Shown here: piece after piece, positions 7,653 through 16,164 of the stretch
Layout of the letters: the number at the start of each line of letters is the position of its first letter
Numbering within the stretch: position 1 is the first letter of the stretch
Source of the DNA: Clostridiales bacterium
Lineage (GTDB): Bacteria > Bacillota > Clostridia > Christensenellales > Borkfalkiaceae
Reading direction: 5' to 3'
Length of the DNA: 25,740 nucleotides
Assembly (NCBI GenBank): GCA_003538975.1
Contig: DPQQ01000009.1
Span: 35,000-60,739 of the forward strand
Position numbers and translations under genes: made by a program
Notes under the pieces: model-generated
Told to the model about the DNA's origin: nothing
Seen by the model: only the letters and a program-made list of their open reading frames with translations
Database searches by the model: none

Positions 7653-8030
7653 ATGAACGGTAAAGAAGCTGACGTCCAAAAAAAGATAACCGGAAGAGCC
7701 GGCGAAAAAGCCGTTGCGGATTATATAAAAAGCCGGAAAATGAATGTTTTAGAAAAGAACTACGTTACGCCTTTCGGCGAAATAGACATAATAGCTGAAG
7801 ACGACGACTACATCGTTTTTATCGAAGTAAAAACAAGAAGCGGCGACCGTTACGGCGCGCCTTCCGAAGCGGTAGACAAAACGAAACGTAAACATATCGT
7901 CGATTCTGCGAAATATTATCTGAAAGTAACGAATAGTACCGAATCGTTTACCCGTTTCGACGTGGCGGAAGTGTTTTCGGATAACGGAAGTTATGCTGTA
8001 AATTATATCGAAGACGCATTTTATTTGTAG
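7653..8030 (+). CDS. yraN: YraN / UPF0102 family endonuclease-like protein
   Basis: A 125-residue protein with the Holliday-junction-resolvase-like restriction-endonuclease fold: GRAGEKAVADYIKSR with a conserved Glu, then GEIDIIA (42-48) and EVKTR (58-62), the D-(E)xK metal-binding core. The biological role of YraN is still not established. The ATG has AAGGGG about 6 nt upstream. Its usual neighbours are rnhB upstream and comM/dprA downstream; both are present but separated here by the oxidoreductase on one side and by rplS plus an unknown gene on the other. Confidence 0.92.
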   Translation: MNGKEADVQKKITGRAGEKAVADYIKSRKMNVLEKNYVTPFGEIDIIAEDDDYIVFIEVKTRSGDRYGAPSEAVDKTKRKHIVDSAKYYLKVTNSTESFTRFDVAEVFSDNGSYAVNYIEDAFYL

Positions 8031-8197
8031 CCTTATCGGTAACCGTGAACGGTTCGGATGAACTCGCCTTGTGTCTGTATTACAAAAAAACGCGATACGA
8101 ATCGTGTCCGTACGGTAAAAAAACGCGACACACCCGGATTTATAACAAAAATATTATAAAAATCAATAAAAACACATTTAAAACATATAAAAAACGC

Positions 8198-8226
8198 TTG
8201 CAAAACGGCGGCTTATATGGTATCAT
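8198..8226 (+). promoter_or_regulatory. Promoter of rplS
   Basis: -35 TTGCAA (8198-8203), 17-bp spacer, -10 TATCAT (8221-8226). Predicted start near 8233 gives a 62-nt leader. Together with the terminator at 8655-8677 it makes rplS a single-gene unit. The region between yraN and this promoter (8031-8197) has a short inverted repeat AACCGT-GA-ACGGTT (8041-8054) and otherwise nothing recognisable. Confidence 0.8.
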
Positions 8227-8294
8227 ATACAAGACTTCGGGCGGTCCTCTTTCGCATAATGCGTAACGAACGCTTAGTAAAATGGAGGTATGAA

Positions 8295-8639
8295 ATGAGC
8301 AACATAATCGACGCGATCAATAAGGAAAATTCGAAGGAAACCGTTCCCGCATTCAACGTAGGCGACACGGTAAGAGTATCGGTTAAGGTTATCGAAGGCA
8401 CTCGTGAAAGAATTCAGGCTTTCGAAGGAACCGTTATCGCCAAAAACGGTGGCGGCATAAGCGAAACCTTTACCGTAAGAAGAATTTCCTTCGGTGTGGG
8501 AGTTGAAAGAACATTCCCGATTCATTCACCGAAAGTAGCCGACGTCCAGGTAGTAAGAAAAGGTAAAGTCAACCGTGCAAAACTCTACTACTTAAGAGGA
8601 AGAACCGGCAAAGCGGCAAAAGTCAGAGAAGACAGATAA
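8295..8639 (+). CDS. rplS: 50S ribosomal protein L19
   Basis: L19 lies at the 30S-50S interface. The 114-residue protein contains the family signature VGDTVRVSVKVIEGTRERIQAFEG, GISETFTVRRISFGVGVERTFPIHSP and the C-terminal AKLYYLRGRTGKAAKVRE. The frame runs open upstream to 8217, but those codons cover the promoter; ATG 8295 follows TGGAGGT with 5-nt spacing and matches the normal L19 start. In most Bacillota rplS follows trmD; here it is displaced beyond yraN and has its own promoter and terminator. Confidence 0.98.
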   Translation: MSNIIDAINKENSKETVPAFNVGDTVRVSVKVIEGTRERIQAFEGTVIAKNGGGISETFTVRRISFGVGVERTFPIHSPKVADVQVVRKGKVNRAKLYYLRGRTGKAAKVREDR

Positions 8640-8654
8640 GCAAAACAAAAAATC

Positions 8655-8677
8655 GGACCGTTACGGTCCTTTTTTTT
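8655..8677 (+). terminator. Intrinsic terminator of rplS
   Basis: GGACCG (8655-8660), loop TTA, CGGTCC (8664-8669), followed by eight T (8670-8677). Confidence 0.92.
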
Positions 8678-8850
8678 GCCGTTTTTTATTCTTACGCAGA
8701 TCGTATGATTGAAATTATAACAACTCCCGATCATTTGCCGAAAGAAACAAAATATTTCGGTTTTTACTTAAAAATCGACAACGCTGTATATAAAAACGCC
8801 CGTCGACGTCAAAAGAGCGGCAAAAAAACAAAAAAATAAGAAAATTACTA
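8678..8850. other. AT-rich spacer, no gene seen
   Basis: About 170 bp between the rplS terminator and the next promoter. Poly-A and poly-T runs are present. I see no open frame with a ribosome binding site, no tRNA-like fold and no repeat copy. Confidence 0.6.
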
Positions 8851-8879
8851 TTTACAATTTTCCGAAAGTATGGTATAAA
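8851..8879 (+). promoter_or_regulatory. Extended -10 promoter upstream of the unknown gene at 9001
   Basis: -35 TTTACA (8851-8856), 17-bp spacer, -10 TATAAA (8874-8879) preceded by TGG, an extended -10. A start near 8886 gives a leader of about 115 nt. Confidence 0.75.
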
Positions 8880-8908
8880 TGTATATATATAATATATCAG
8901 GAGAAAGT

Positions 8909-8987
8909 CGTTTTAAGTTCAGACCGTCCGTTATTTTGTTTTTCCGGGCGGCAGGGATCCGCTTTATCAACGTGCGGTCTTAAAACG
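8909..8987 (+). promoter_or_regulatory. Structured 5' leader RNA of the unknown gene at 9001
   Basis: The ends of the leader pair: CGTTTTA (8909-8915) with TAAAACG (8981-8987), continued after a 5-nt bulge by AGACCG (8921-8926) with CGGTCT (8975-8980). Inside, CCGTCCG (8924-8930) can alternatively pair with CGGGCGG (8945-8951), and GCGG (8948-8951) with CCGC (8959-8962), so the inner helices compete. The closing stem ends 3 nt before the ribosome binding site AAGGAG (8990-8995). The layout suits translational control, but I do not recognise a known riboswitch class. Confidence 0.5.
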
Positions 8988-9000
8988 CAAAGGAGATCAT

Positions 9001-9786
9001 ATGAAAAAGACCAGAAGCGCAAAGGGGAGTCTTCTTGCGGGGATTCTCGCTCTTATTTTGCTTTTCGCCGCAGCCGCTGCTGCATGCGTGCTTTGCACAA
9101 GGGATAAGACGAGTTCTTTTCCTGTAAGTTATCCGAAAATAGAAGGCGAAACACAGAAAAACTATCTCGTCTACGTAACTTTCGAAACGGAATTTTCGGA
9201 AGATCTTTTATACGATTCCGCCTGGGTGAAGTTCAAATCATTCGGTAAAGGAACCGACAAAGTCAACGTCCACGTAGCGGCGTCGAATTACGATACGTCC
9301 ACTCCGACCCCGGGTTATCTCGGCAATTACGGTTATACTACGGCAAGAAACGACGGAACCGAAATCGGCAGAAGTTACGAAGCGACCAAAGACAATCTTA
9401 ACAAGTGGATAAACGTTTCGACCATTCAGCCCGGTACTTCCGGCTCAGGCGGAAACGCCACAACCGCGCAGTACCGTTACTATATCGTAGCGATTCAGGG
9501 CGAATGCGAAATCGAAGAATTGGTTATGCTCTGCCACGAAAAGGATTCGGAAGAATATAAATTTGCGACTCTCAAAGTTCACGACGCGGGCGTAATAAAG
9601 GTTTCGGACCTTTCCACAAAACTCGACGCGGGTACCTGGCTCACCAAAGAAGATTATAAAAGCGCCGCGGCAAGACTCCTGGACGGACAGAAGAAGTTCG
9701 ATATAACCAAAGTATCTTACGGCGAAAGAGAAGGCGATACCTCCGAAGCGAAGAACAACAGACGTTACGCCGTATACGCAAACTGA
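9001..9786 (+). CDS. Unrecognised membrane-anchored extracytoplasmic protein
   Basis: A 261-residue protein I cannot assign to a family. Residues 1-8 are basic, 9-32 form one long hydrophobic Ala/Leu-rich helix with two cysteines (C29, C32), and the rest is polar. C29 is preceded by AAA, a poor lipobox, so an uncleaved signal anchor is about as likely as a lipoprotein. The outside part is rich in alternating hydrophobic strands (NYLVYVTFETEF, WVKFKSFG, KVNVHVAAS, RYYIVAIQGECEIEELVML), which suggests a beta-sandwich, possibly galactose-binding-like; this is inference. The ribosome binding site AAGGAG is 5 nt before ATG. It splits the conserved yraN/rplS-comM neighbourhood, with its own promoter and leader, and looks like a lineage-specific insertion. 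Confidence 0.75.
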   Translation: MKKTRSAKGSLLAGILALILLFAAAAAACVLCTRDKTSSFPVSYPKIEGETQKNYLVYVTFETEFSEDLLYDSAWVKFKSFGKGTDKVNVHVAASNYDTSTPTPGYLGNYGYTTARNDGTEIGRSYEATKDNLNKWINVSTIQPGTSGSGGNATTAQYRYYIVAIQGECEIEELVMLCHEKDSEEYKFATLKVHDAGVIKVSDLSTKLDAGTWLTKEDYKSAAARLLDGQKKFDITKVSYGEREGDTSEAKNNRRYAVYAN

Positions 9787-9796
9787 AAATCCGAAA

Positions 9797-9826
9797 AACG
9801 GGCGCCTTAGGGCGCCGCGTTGTTTT
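9797..9826 (+). terminator. Weak terminator-like hairpin after the unknown gene
   Basis: GGCGCC (9801-9806), loop TTAG, GGCGCC (9811-9816), extendable through a bulged G to ACG/CGT. The tail is TGTTTTA, a poor U-tract, so termination may be partial and comM may be partly co-transcribed. Confidence 0.45.
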
Positions 9827-9835
9827 AATGAGAAT

Positions 9836-9868
9836 GGGCGGTTACATTTTTCATCCGATGTAATGCCC
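9836..9868 (+). promoter_or_regulatory. Hairpin immediately upstream of the comM ribosome binding site
   Basis: GGGC (9836-9839) pairs with GCCC (9865-9868) and, after a small internal loop, TTACAT (9842-9847) with ATGTAA (9858-9863), around a 10-nt loop. The stem ends one base before the AGGGGGG ribosome binding site. It also buries the in-frame ATG at 9863, which argues against that start. Confidence 0.5.
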
Positions 9869-9880
9869 GAGGGGGGAAAG

Positions 9881-11395
9881 ATGCTGTCGAAGCTTGTAAG
9901 TTACGGACTTGAGGGACTTAACGGTTTTGCGGTCGACGTCGAAGTCGATATATCCGGCGGATTGCCCGCATTCGATATAGTGGGGCTTGCCGACACCGCG
10001 GTCAAAGAATCTAAGGAGAGAGTCCGTTCCGCAATAAAAAACTCCGGGAAGAAGATTATTCCCGCAAAAATAACGGTGAATCTCGCTCCTGCGGACGTCA
10101 GAAAAGAAGGTTCTTTTTTAGACCTTCCGATAGCTCTCGGAATACTTAAGTCTTCCGGTCAGCTCGAAGCGGATTTATCGAAAACGGTTATACTCGGAGA
10201 GCTGTCGTTGGACGGAACTCTCCGGCACGTTACGGGGCTTTTGCCTACGGTTATTTCCGCATACAAAGACGGATATACGAAGTTCATAATTCCGAAGCCA
10301 AACGAAAAGGAAGCTTCTTTTATAGACGGCGTTACAGTTTATGCGGCGGATTCGTTGAAAACGGTTATAGATCACGTTTCCGGTATCAATCCGATAGCTC
10401 CGTCACCGCACAGAGAGTTTTCGCTCGAAAGAAGAAATTATACCTATTCGAGCGATCTGAGTTTCGTAAAGGGACAAAAAGCCGCAAAGCGAGCTCTCGA
10501 AGTCGCCGTAAGCGGCGGTCATAATATTCTTATGGTAGGACCTCCCGGAACGGGAAAAACAATGCTCGCAAAATGCATACCTACTATTATGCCCGATATG
10601 ACCTTTGAAGAAGCTCTGGAATGTACTAAAATTCACTCTGTAATGGGGTATATAAAAGCCGACGACGGCATACTGATGGAAAGACCTTTCCGTTCGCCGC
10701 ATCACACTTCGACGATGATTTCTTTAACAGGCGGCGGATCGAAGATAAAACCCGGCGAAATAAGCATGGCTCATAACGGAGTGCTTTTTCTGGACGAAAT
10801 GCCCGAATATTCCCGTCAGGCGCTCGAAGCTCTCAGACAGCCGCTCGAAGACGGCGTGGTTACCGTATCGCGCGCTTCCGGTACCGTTCAGTATCCCGCA
10901 AACTTTATGCTTGTCGCAAGTATGAACCCTTGTCCGTGCGGCAATTACGGCTCGCATGAAAAGGAATGTACATGCACTCCCGCGGCGATAGCCAAGTACC
11001 GCGCTAAAATCTCGGGACCGCTTCTCGATAGAATAGACATTCAGGTGCAGGTCGACAACGTAAAGTACGACGAGATGGTAAGTTCCGCTTCCGGCGAAAC
11101 GTCCGAAACCGTAAGGGAACGGGTAAACAGGACAAGGCTTATCCAGCGCGAACGATTTAAAAACGACGGAATAATCAAAAACAGCGACATGGGCGAAAAG
11201 CAGATTAAAAAATACTGCCGTTTGTCCGAAGAGTGCGAAGAAATCTTAAAAAATTCTTATATAAAACTGGGACTTTCGGCAAGAGCGAGAAGCCGTATCG
11301 TAAAAGTTGCGAGAACTATCGCCGATATGTCGCTTTCCGAAAACATCCGTCCCGAACATATACTCGAAGCCGTATCTTACAGGCACACCGATTAA
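9881..11395 (+). CDS. comM: ComM/YifB-family Mg-chelatase-like AAA+ ATPase
   Basis: A 504-residue ATPase. An N-terminal Lon-protease-like domain (about 1-180, SKLVSYGLEGLNGFAVDVEVDISGGLPAFDIVGL) is followed by the AAA+ module with Walker A GPPGTGKT (220-227), Walker B LFLDE (302-306) and a cysteine cluster C351, C353, C363, C365 (PCPCG...CTC), then the Mg-chelatase C-terminal helices. In Vibrio and Haemophilus ComM is a hexameric helicase that extends branch migration during transformation; in clostridia the role is inferred. ATG 9881 follows AGGGGGG by 4 nt and matches the usual start; an in-frame ATG lies 18 bp upstream. dprA begins 2 bp after the stop. Confidence 0.92.
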   Translation: MLSKLVSYGLEGLNGFAVDVEVDISGGLPAFDIVGLADTAVKESKERVRSAIKNSGKKIIPAKITVNLAPADVRKEGSFLDLPIALGILKSSGQLEADLSKTVILGELSLDGTLRHVTGLLPTVISAYKDGYTKFIIPKPNEKEASFIDGVTVYAADSLKTVIDHVSGINPIAPSPHREFSLERRNYTYSSDLSFVKGQKAAKRALEVAVSGGHNILMVGPPGTGKTMLAKCIPTIMPDMTFEEALECTKIHSVMGYIKADDGILMERPFRSPHHTSTMISLTGGGSKIKPGEISMAHNGVLFLDEMPEYSRQALEALRQPLEDGVVTVSRASGTVQYPANFMLVASMNPCPCGNYGSHEKECTCTPAAIAKYRAKISGPLLDRIDIQVQVDNVKYDEMVSSASGETSETVRERVNRTRLIQRERFKNDGIIKNSDMGEKQIKKYCRLSEECEEILKNSYIKLGLSARARSRIVKVARTIADMSLSENIRPEHILEAVSYRHTD

Positions 11396-11397
11396 AT

Positions 11398-12486
11398 ATG
11401 AAAAAGTATACGAAAGACGAACTTGCGGTAATATTTCTGGACGCTTTCGAAGCTCTCGATTATAACGACAAGAGCGTTATTACAGAAGAATATCTGAAAT
11501 CCGGCAGCCTGAGCGCGGCTTTAAGTTCAGACCGCGTTATAAAAAGCGTTAAAGAAGAAAAACTTAAAGAAGTCTTAAATAACTGCAATAAAGATTTTAT
11601 AGACGGAATTTTAGAAAAACACGAAAGTTACGGCGTTACCATAATAACCGAGCTTTCCGAAGATTTCCCAGAAAAGCTGAAGGACGTCGTTTATCCGCCG
11701 CACGCGATATACGTAAAAGGCGATTCTTCTCTCATGTTTTCGGAGCGGACGGCGGCAGTAATAGGCAGCCGCAAAAGTTTGCCTGTCGCCAAGGAAACGG
11801 CGAAAAGATACGCCGAAGAATTGACCGCCGCAGGCATCGCCGTAGTTACGGGTATAGCCGAAGGCGTAGAAGAAAACGTTATAAAATCCGCAGTAAAAAG
11901 CGGAAAAATAATTTCTGTGACGGCGGGCGGTTTAGACTGCGTTTATCCTAAAGAAAACGCCGCTATTTTCGAAGAAACGGGGATAAACGGACTCGTAATT
12001 TCGGAATATCCTCTGGGAGTAAAACCGAAGCCCTACTTTTACCCGATGCGCAACCGCCTTATAGCGGGACTTGCGGATACCGTGGTAGTTATAAGCGCGG
12101 GACTAAAAAGCGGAACATTCCATACGGTGGGTTATGCGCTCGATCAGGGTAAAGACGTATTCGTCGTTCCGTATAACGTAGGAGTAGCTTCCGGCGAAGG
12201 CTGTAACAAGATGATAAAATCAGGAGCGTTTCTTACCGACGAACCGCAGGATATACTGACATACTTCGGAATAGAAAAGAAAGACGCCCCGGTAAAAGAA
12301 GCAAACCTTACCCAAGCCGAAGAGAGAATATTGGGCATAGTGAAGGAAGAAGGAAACGTTCATATAGACAAACTTTCGGATTTATCCGATATGCAGATTT
12401 TCGAACTGCTTCCCGTTTTATCTATGCTCGAACTCAAAGGACTTCTGATAAAGGACGCGGGCAATTTTTATTCGTGCGCCCGCTGA
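11398..12486 (+). CDS. dprA: DNA-processing protein DprA (Smf), divergent
   Basis: Loads RecA onto incoming single-stranded DNA during transformation. The 362-residue protein has a short helical N-terminal part, a Rossmann-like core with IGSR (122-125), GLDCVYPKENAAI, the segment YFYPMRNRLIAGLAD (RNR 218-220) and KSGT (237-240), and a C-terminal winged-helix-like part (about 300-362). Differences from the usual core are visible: the common GIDxxAHxxAL segment reads GVEENVIKSAV (156-166), losing the histidine. ATG 11398 lies 2 bp after comM; the frame extends upstream into comM but that part is not DprA-like. Translational coupling with comM is likely. Confidence 0.9.
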   Translation: MKKYTKDELAVIFLDAFEALDYNDKSVITEEYLKSGSLSAALSSDRVIKSVKEEKLKEVLNNCNKDFIDGILEKHESYGVTIITELSEDFPEKLKDVVYPPHAIYVKGDSSLMFSERTAAVIGSRKSLPVAKETAKRYAEELTAAGIAVVTGIAEGVEENVIKSAVKSGKIISVTAGGLDCVYPKENAAIFEETGINGLVISEYPLGVKPKPYFYPMRNRLIAGLADTVVVISAGLKSGTFHTVGYALDQGKDVFVVPYNVGVASGEGCNKMIKSGAFLTDEPQDILTYFGIEKKDAPVKEANLTQAEERILGIVKEEGNVHIDKLSDLSDMQIFELLPVLSMLELKGLLIKDAGNFYSCAR

Positions 12487-12541
12487 TATGATATAAGATA
12501 GTAAGCGGAATTTTCCGCAAAACCGTAAATCAAGGAGTAAT

Positions 12542-14767
12542 ATGGATTTAATTATAGTGGAATCTCCCCACAAAGCAAAAACCATCGAAAAGTTTTTAAG
12601 CGGCGACTATAAAGTCGAAGCTTCGAAAGGACACATAAGAGACTTGCCCGTAAACAAAATGGGCATAAACGTAAAAAAGAATTTCGAACCGGAATACGTT
12701 ATAAACGCCGATAAACAGGCGGATATCGCAAGGCTTAAAAAGAGCGTGCAGAAGGCTGACACCGTCTATCTCGCAACCGACCCCGACCGCGAAGGGGAAG
12801 CCATTTCGTGGCACTTGGCGGAAGTACTCGGTATAGACGAAAAAAAGCCCGTAAGAATAGAATTTCACGAAATATCTCCCAAGGCGGTAAAAAACGCTCT
12901 GGCGAATCCGAGAACAATCGACATGAATCTCGTAGACGCGCAGCAGGCGAGAAGAGTCCTCGACAGAATAGTCGGTTACAGCATTTCTCCCGTGGCGTCG
13001 CTCCGTCTTAACGAAACGCTTTCGGCGGGACGAGTTCAGTCTGTAGCGTTAAAAATGGTAGTGGACAGAGAGCGCGAAATAAAAGCTTTCGTTCCGCAGG
13101 AATACTGGCTCATAAGGGCTATTTTATCAACCGATAAAAAGGCTGTGCTTAAAGCTCTCCTTGCCGAAAAGAGCGGCAAGAAGTACAAACCCGCAAACGC
13201 CGAAGAGACCGAAAAGGTTATAAGCGAATTAAACGCTTCTGACTTTATAGTAAAAGACGTAAAACGCGCCGTTCAGAAGGTTCACGCACCCGCTCCGTTT
13301 ACGACCAGCACCATGCAGCAGGACGGCGTTATGAGACTGGGACTTACTTCTCCGCAGGTTATGCAGATCGCCCAGAAACTTTACGAAGGCGTTCCGACGG
13401 CAAACGGCAACCTTGCTCTTATAACTTACATGCGTACCGACTCGGTGAGAATTTCTTCCGAAGCGCAGAATGCTGCGCTTGACTTTATCAAAGAGACTTT
13501 CGGCGAAGATTACGCTCCCAAAAAGCCAAACTTTTACAAGACCAAAGGCGACGCGCAGGACGCGCATGAAGCGATACGACCGATCGACATAAAGGTTACG
13601 CCCGAATCCATGAAGAACGTACTCGACAGAAATCAGTACAGACTTTACAAACTTATTTACGACAGATTTCTGGCTTCTCAGATGGCGGAAGCGCAGTACG
13701 ACGCGGTAAACGTCGACATCGAAGCCGGAGAATATCTCTTCAGAACGAGCGGTAAGGTAGAAAAGTTCGCAGGTTATACGAGAGCGTACAAGATGAATTC
13801 CGAACCCGACGAAGATTCCGGAGAATCGGGACTTTTGCCCGACGTTACCGAAGGCGAAAAACTTAATAAAGAAAGAATAGAAAAGGAACAGAAGTTCACC
13901 AAACCGCCCACGCGCTATACCGAAGCCACCCTTATCAAGGCAATGGAAGCCGAAGGTATCGGCAGACCGTCCACTTATGCGACGATTATGGGTAAACTTT
14001 CCGACAAAAAGAGAGCTTACGTCACCAAGGAAAAGAATTATCTTATTCCTACCGAAATAAGCTATCCGTTAATAGATTTTCTGTGCAAGTATTTCCCGGA
14101 CATTATGGACCTTAAGTTTACGAGACGTATGGAAACCGCTCTCGACGACATAGGCGAAGGCGGCAAGGACTGGCACAAGCTTATAGCGGACTTTTACAGA
14201 CCGTTCGAAAATCAGGTAAAGCACTCTACCGTAACAGACGTTATCTGCGACAAGTGCGGCGCCCCCATGGAGATAAGAAGCGGCAAATTCGGTAAGTTCG
14301 GTAACTACTATGCCTGCACGAATTATCCCGCGTGCCACAACATAAAACCCGTTACTCCGAAGACGGTGATTCCCACGCAGTATATCTGCGACAAATGCGG
14401 CGGCGTTATGGTCGAAAGAGAAGGTAAATACGGCAAATTTCTGGCTTGTCTTAACTATCCGAGATGTAAAAACACCAGAAACCTCGACGGAACATCGGAA
14501 AGAAAACAGGATAATTTCGACGGCGTTTGCCCCGAATGCGGCAAGCCGACGAGAAAGATGACTTCTAAAACAGGCAAAACTTTTTACGGTTGCACCGGAT
14601 ATCCCGACTGTAAGTTTATGAGCTGGGATAAACCCACCGGGAAAAAATGTCCCGTTTGCGGTTCCTACACGGTTGAAGTAAACGGCAAAGAAAGATGCTC
14701 TAACCGCAAATGTACCGAGTACGAAAAGGCGGTTAAATCCGAAAAGACCGAAAAAACGGATAAATAA
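12542..14767 (+). CDS. topA: DNA topoisomerase I (type IA)
   Basis: Relaxes negative supercoils by single-strand passage. The 741-residue protein opens with the TOPRIM domain (LIIVESPHKAKTIEKFL, GHIRDLP, then DPDREGEAISWHL for metal binding). The nucleophile is Y296 in ITYMRTDSVRIS. Three C4 topoisomerase zinc ribbons follow from residue 569 (each CxxCG...C.NYPxC-like), plus a shorter fourth CPVCG...CSNRKC near 715-730, and a Lys/Glu-rich tail. The ribosome binding site AAGGAG is 4 nt before ATG. A small stem GCGGA/TCCGC lies in the 55-bp gap from dprA. Its dprA-topA-trmFO order is the standard Bacillota one. Confidence 0.98.
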   Translation: MDLIIVESPHKAKTIEKFLSGDYKVEASKGHIRDLPVNKMGINVKKNFEPEYVINADKQADIARLKKSVQKADTVYLATDPDREGEAISWHLAEVLGIDEKKPVRIEFHEISPKAVKNALANPRTIDMNLVDAQQARRVLDRIVGYSISPVASLRLNETLSAGRVQSVALKMVVDREREIKAFVPQEYWLIRAILSTDKKAVLKALLAEKSGKKYKPANAEETEKVISELNASDFIVKDVKRAVQKVHAPAPFTTSTMQQDGVMRLGLTSPQVMQIAQKLYEGVPTANGNLALITYMRTDSVRISSEAQNAALDFIKETFGEDYAPKKPNFYKTKGDAQDAHEAIRPIDIKVTPESMKNVLDRNQYRLYKLIYDRFLASQMAEAQYDAVNVDIEAGEYLFRTSGKVEKFAGYTRAYKMNSEPDEDSGESGLLPDVTEGEKLNKERIEKEQKFTKPPTRYTEATLIKAMEAEGIGRPSTYATIMGKLSDKKRAYVTKEKNYLIPTEISYPLIDFLCKYFPDIMDLKFTRRMETALDDIGEGGKDWHKLIADFYRPFENQVKHSTVTDVICDKCGAPMEIRSGKFGKFGNYYACTNYPACHNIKPVTPKTVIPTQYICDKCGGVMVEREGKYGKFLACLNYPRCKNTRNLDGTSERKQDNFDGVCPECGKPTRKMTSKTGKTFYGCTGYPDCKFMSWDKPTGKKCPVCGSYTVEVNGKERCSNRKCTEYEKAVKSEKTEKTDK

Positions 14768-14838
14768 CCGGTTGATGCGATAATAAACCGGAACTGCGGA
14801 TTAGTTATATAAATTATCCGCGGCGATACGATATAAAG

Positions 14839-16164
14839 ATGGAAGAAGTAAGAATAATAGGCGGCGGGCTTGCCGGAGCGGAATGCGCTCTTAAACTCGC
14901 CGAATATAAGATAAAGGTAAAACTTTACGATATAAAACCGAATAAATTCACCCCGGCGCATCACTGCGGAAACTATGCCGAACTCGTCTGTTCGAATTCA
15001 CTTAAATCGAACGACGTTTACGGCAACGCATGCGGACTGTTAAAAGAAGAAATGCGTATTTTAGGTTCGCACGTAATAGCGACTGCCGACGAAACTAAGG
15101 TACCCGCCGGTAACGCTCTCGCAGTGAACAGGGAACTTTTTTCCGAAAAAATTACTTCTCTGATAAAAAACAACGAATACATAGTTTGCGAAAATAAAGA
15201 AGTCGAAGATATAGACGGCGGTTTTGACGGCATAACAGTCATTGCGACGGGACCTTTGACCACAGGCAAACTGTCAGATTCTATATCTGAGCTTACCGGC
15301 GAAAAGATGTACTTTTTCGACGCGGCGGCGCCGATAGTCTCGAAGGATTCTATAGACATGAACTCGGCATTTATATCCGACAGATGGGGAGAACCGGGCG
15401 TCGGCGATCACATAAACTGCCCGATGAACAAGGAAGAATACGAGGAATTTTTATCCGCCGTTCTTACAGCAGAAAGGGTTAAGCTTAAAGACTTCGAGGA
15501 CGCTTCGGTGTTCGAAGGCTGTATGCCCGTCGAAGTTATGGCGAAAAGAGGCAAGGACACTTTAAGATTCGGACCGCTTAAACCTGCGGGACTCACCGAT
15601 CCGAAAACGGGCAGATGGCCTTACGCCTGTCTGCAACTCAGAAAAGAAGATAAAGACGGAAACATGTATAATTTGGTTGGGTTTCAGACTAATCTCACGT
15701 TTCCGGAGCAGAAAAGAGTTTTCGGTCTTATCCCCGCCCTTAAAAACGCTGAATATTTCAGATACGGCGTTATGCACAAAAATTCTTATATACGCTCGCC
15801 GGGAGTGTTAAAGTCGGACTTTTCGCTTATAAAAAACGACAAAATATATTTTGCGGGACAGATAACGGGGGTCGAAGGCTACGTCGAATCAGCTGCTTCC
15901 GGCTTAGCTGTCGCTTACAACATTATTCTTAAAAAGAGAAATTTACAGCCCCTCTGCTTCGGTCGTAAAACAGTTATAGGCGCGCTTTCGGATTATATAG
16001 CTTCGCCTACGGGCGACTTCCAGCCGATGAACGCGAATTTCGGGATAATCGAAAGCGTTTATACCGATAAGAAAAACAAAGCGGATAAAAAACGTTTGCA
16101 GGCGGAAAGAAGCCTTGATATAATAAAAACGTTCAGGGCAAAATTCGACAGCTTTCAAGCATAA
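14839..16164 (+). CDS. trmFO: tRNA (uracil-54-C5)-methyltransferase TrmFO, folate-dependent
   Basis: Makes m5U54 (ribothymidine) in the tRNA T-loop using methylenetetrahydrofolate and FAD. The 441 residues start with the FAD-binding RIIGGGLAGAECALKLA, followed by the signature TPAHHCGNYAELVCSNSLKSND and GLLKEEMR. The two cysteines shown to be catalytic in family members correspond to C51 (LVCSNS) and C228 (EGCMPVE). The C-terminal GQITGVEGYVESAASGL closes the FAD site. No clear Shine-Dalgarno site precedes the ATG. In Bacillus xerC/codV comes next; here a 110-bp spacer leads straight to hslV. Confidence 0.97.
   Translation: MEEVRIIGGGLAGAECALKLAEYKIKVKLYDIKPNKFTPAHHCGNYAELVCSNSLKSNDVYGNACGLLKEEMRILGSHVIATADETKVPAGNALAVNRELFSEKITSLIKNNEYIVCENKEVEDIDGGFDGITVIATGPLTTGKLSDSISELTGEKMYFFDAAAPIVSKDSIDMNSAFISDRWGEPGVGDHINCPMNKEEYEEFLSAVLTAERVKLKDFEDASVFEGCMPVEVMAKRGKDTLRFGPLKPAGLTDPKTGRWPYACLQLRKEDKDGNMYNLVGFQTNLTFPEQKRVFGLIPALKNAEYFRYGVMHKNSYIRSPGVLKSDFSLIKNDKIYFAGQITGVEGYVESAASGLAVAYNIILKKRNLQPLCFGRKTVIGALSDYIASPTGDFQPMNANFGIIESVYTDKKNKADKKRLQAERSLDIIKTFRAKFDSFQA

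Noticed and set aside
8045..8266. Open frame of 73 codons upstream of rplS on the + strand
   Set aside because: It starts at GTG with no ribosome binding site, is Lys/Asn/Tyr-rich low-complexity, and runs across the rplS promoter.
8912..11534. 15-base identity TTTAAGTTCAGACCG between the leader at 8912-8926 and dprA at 11520-11534
   Set aside because: A single 15-mer match within 25 kb is close to chance expectation, and one copy is in coding sequence with no related context.
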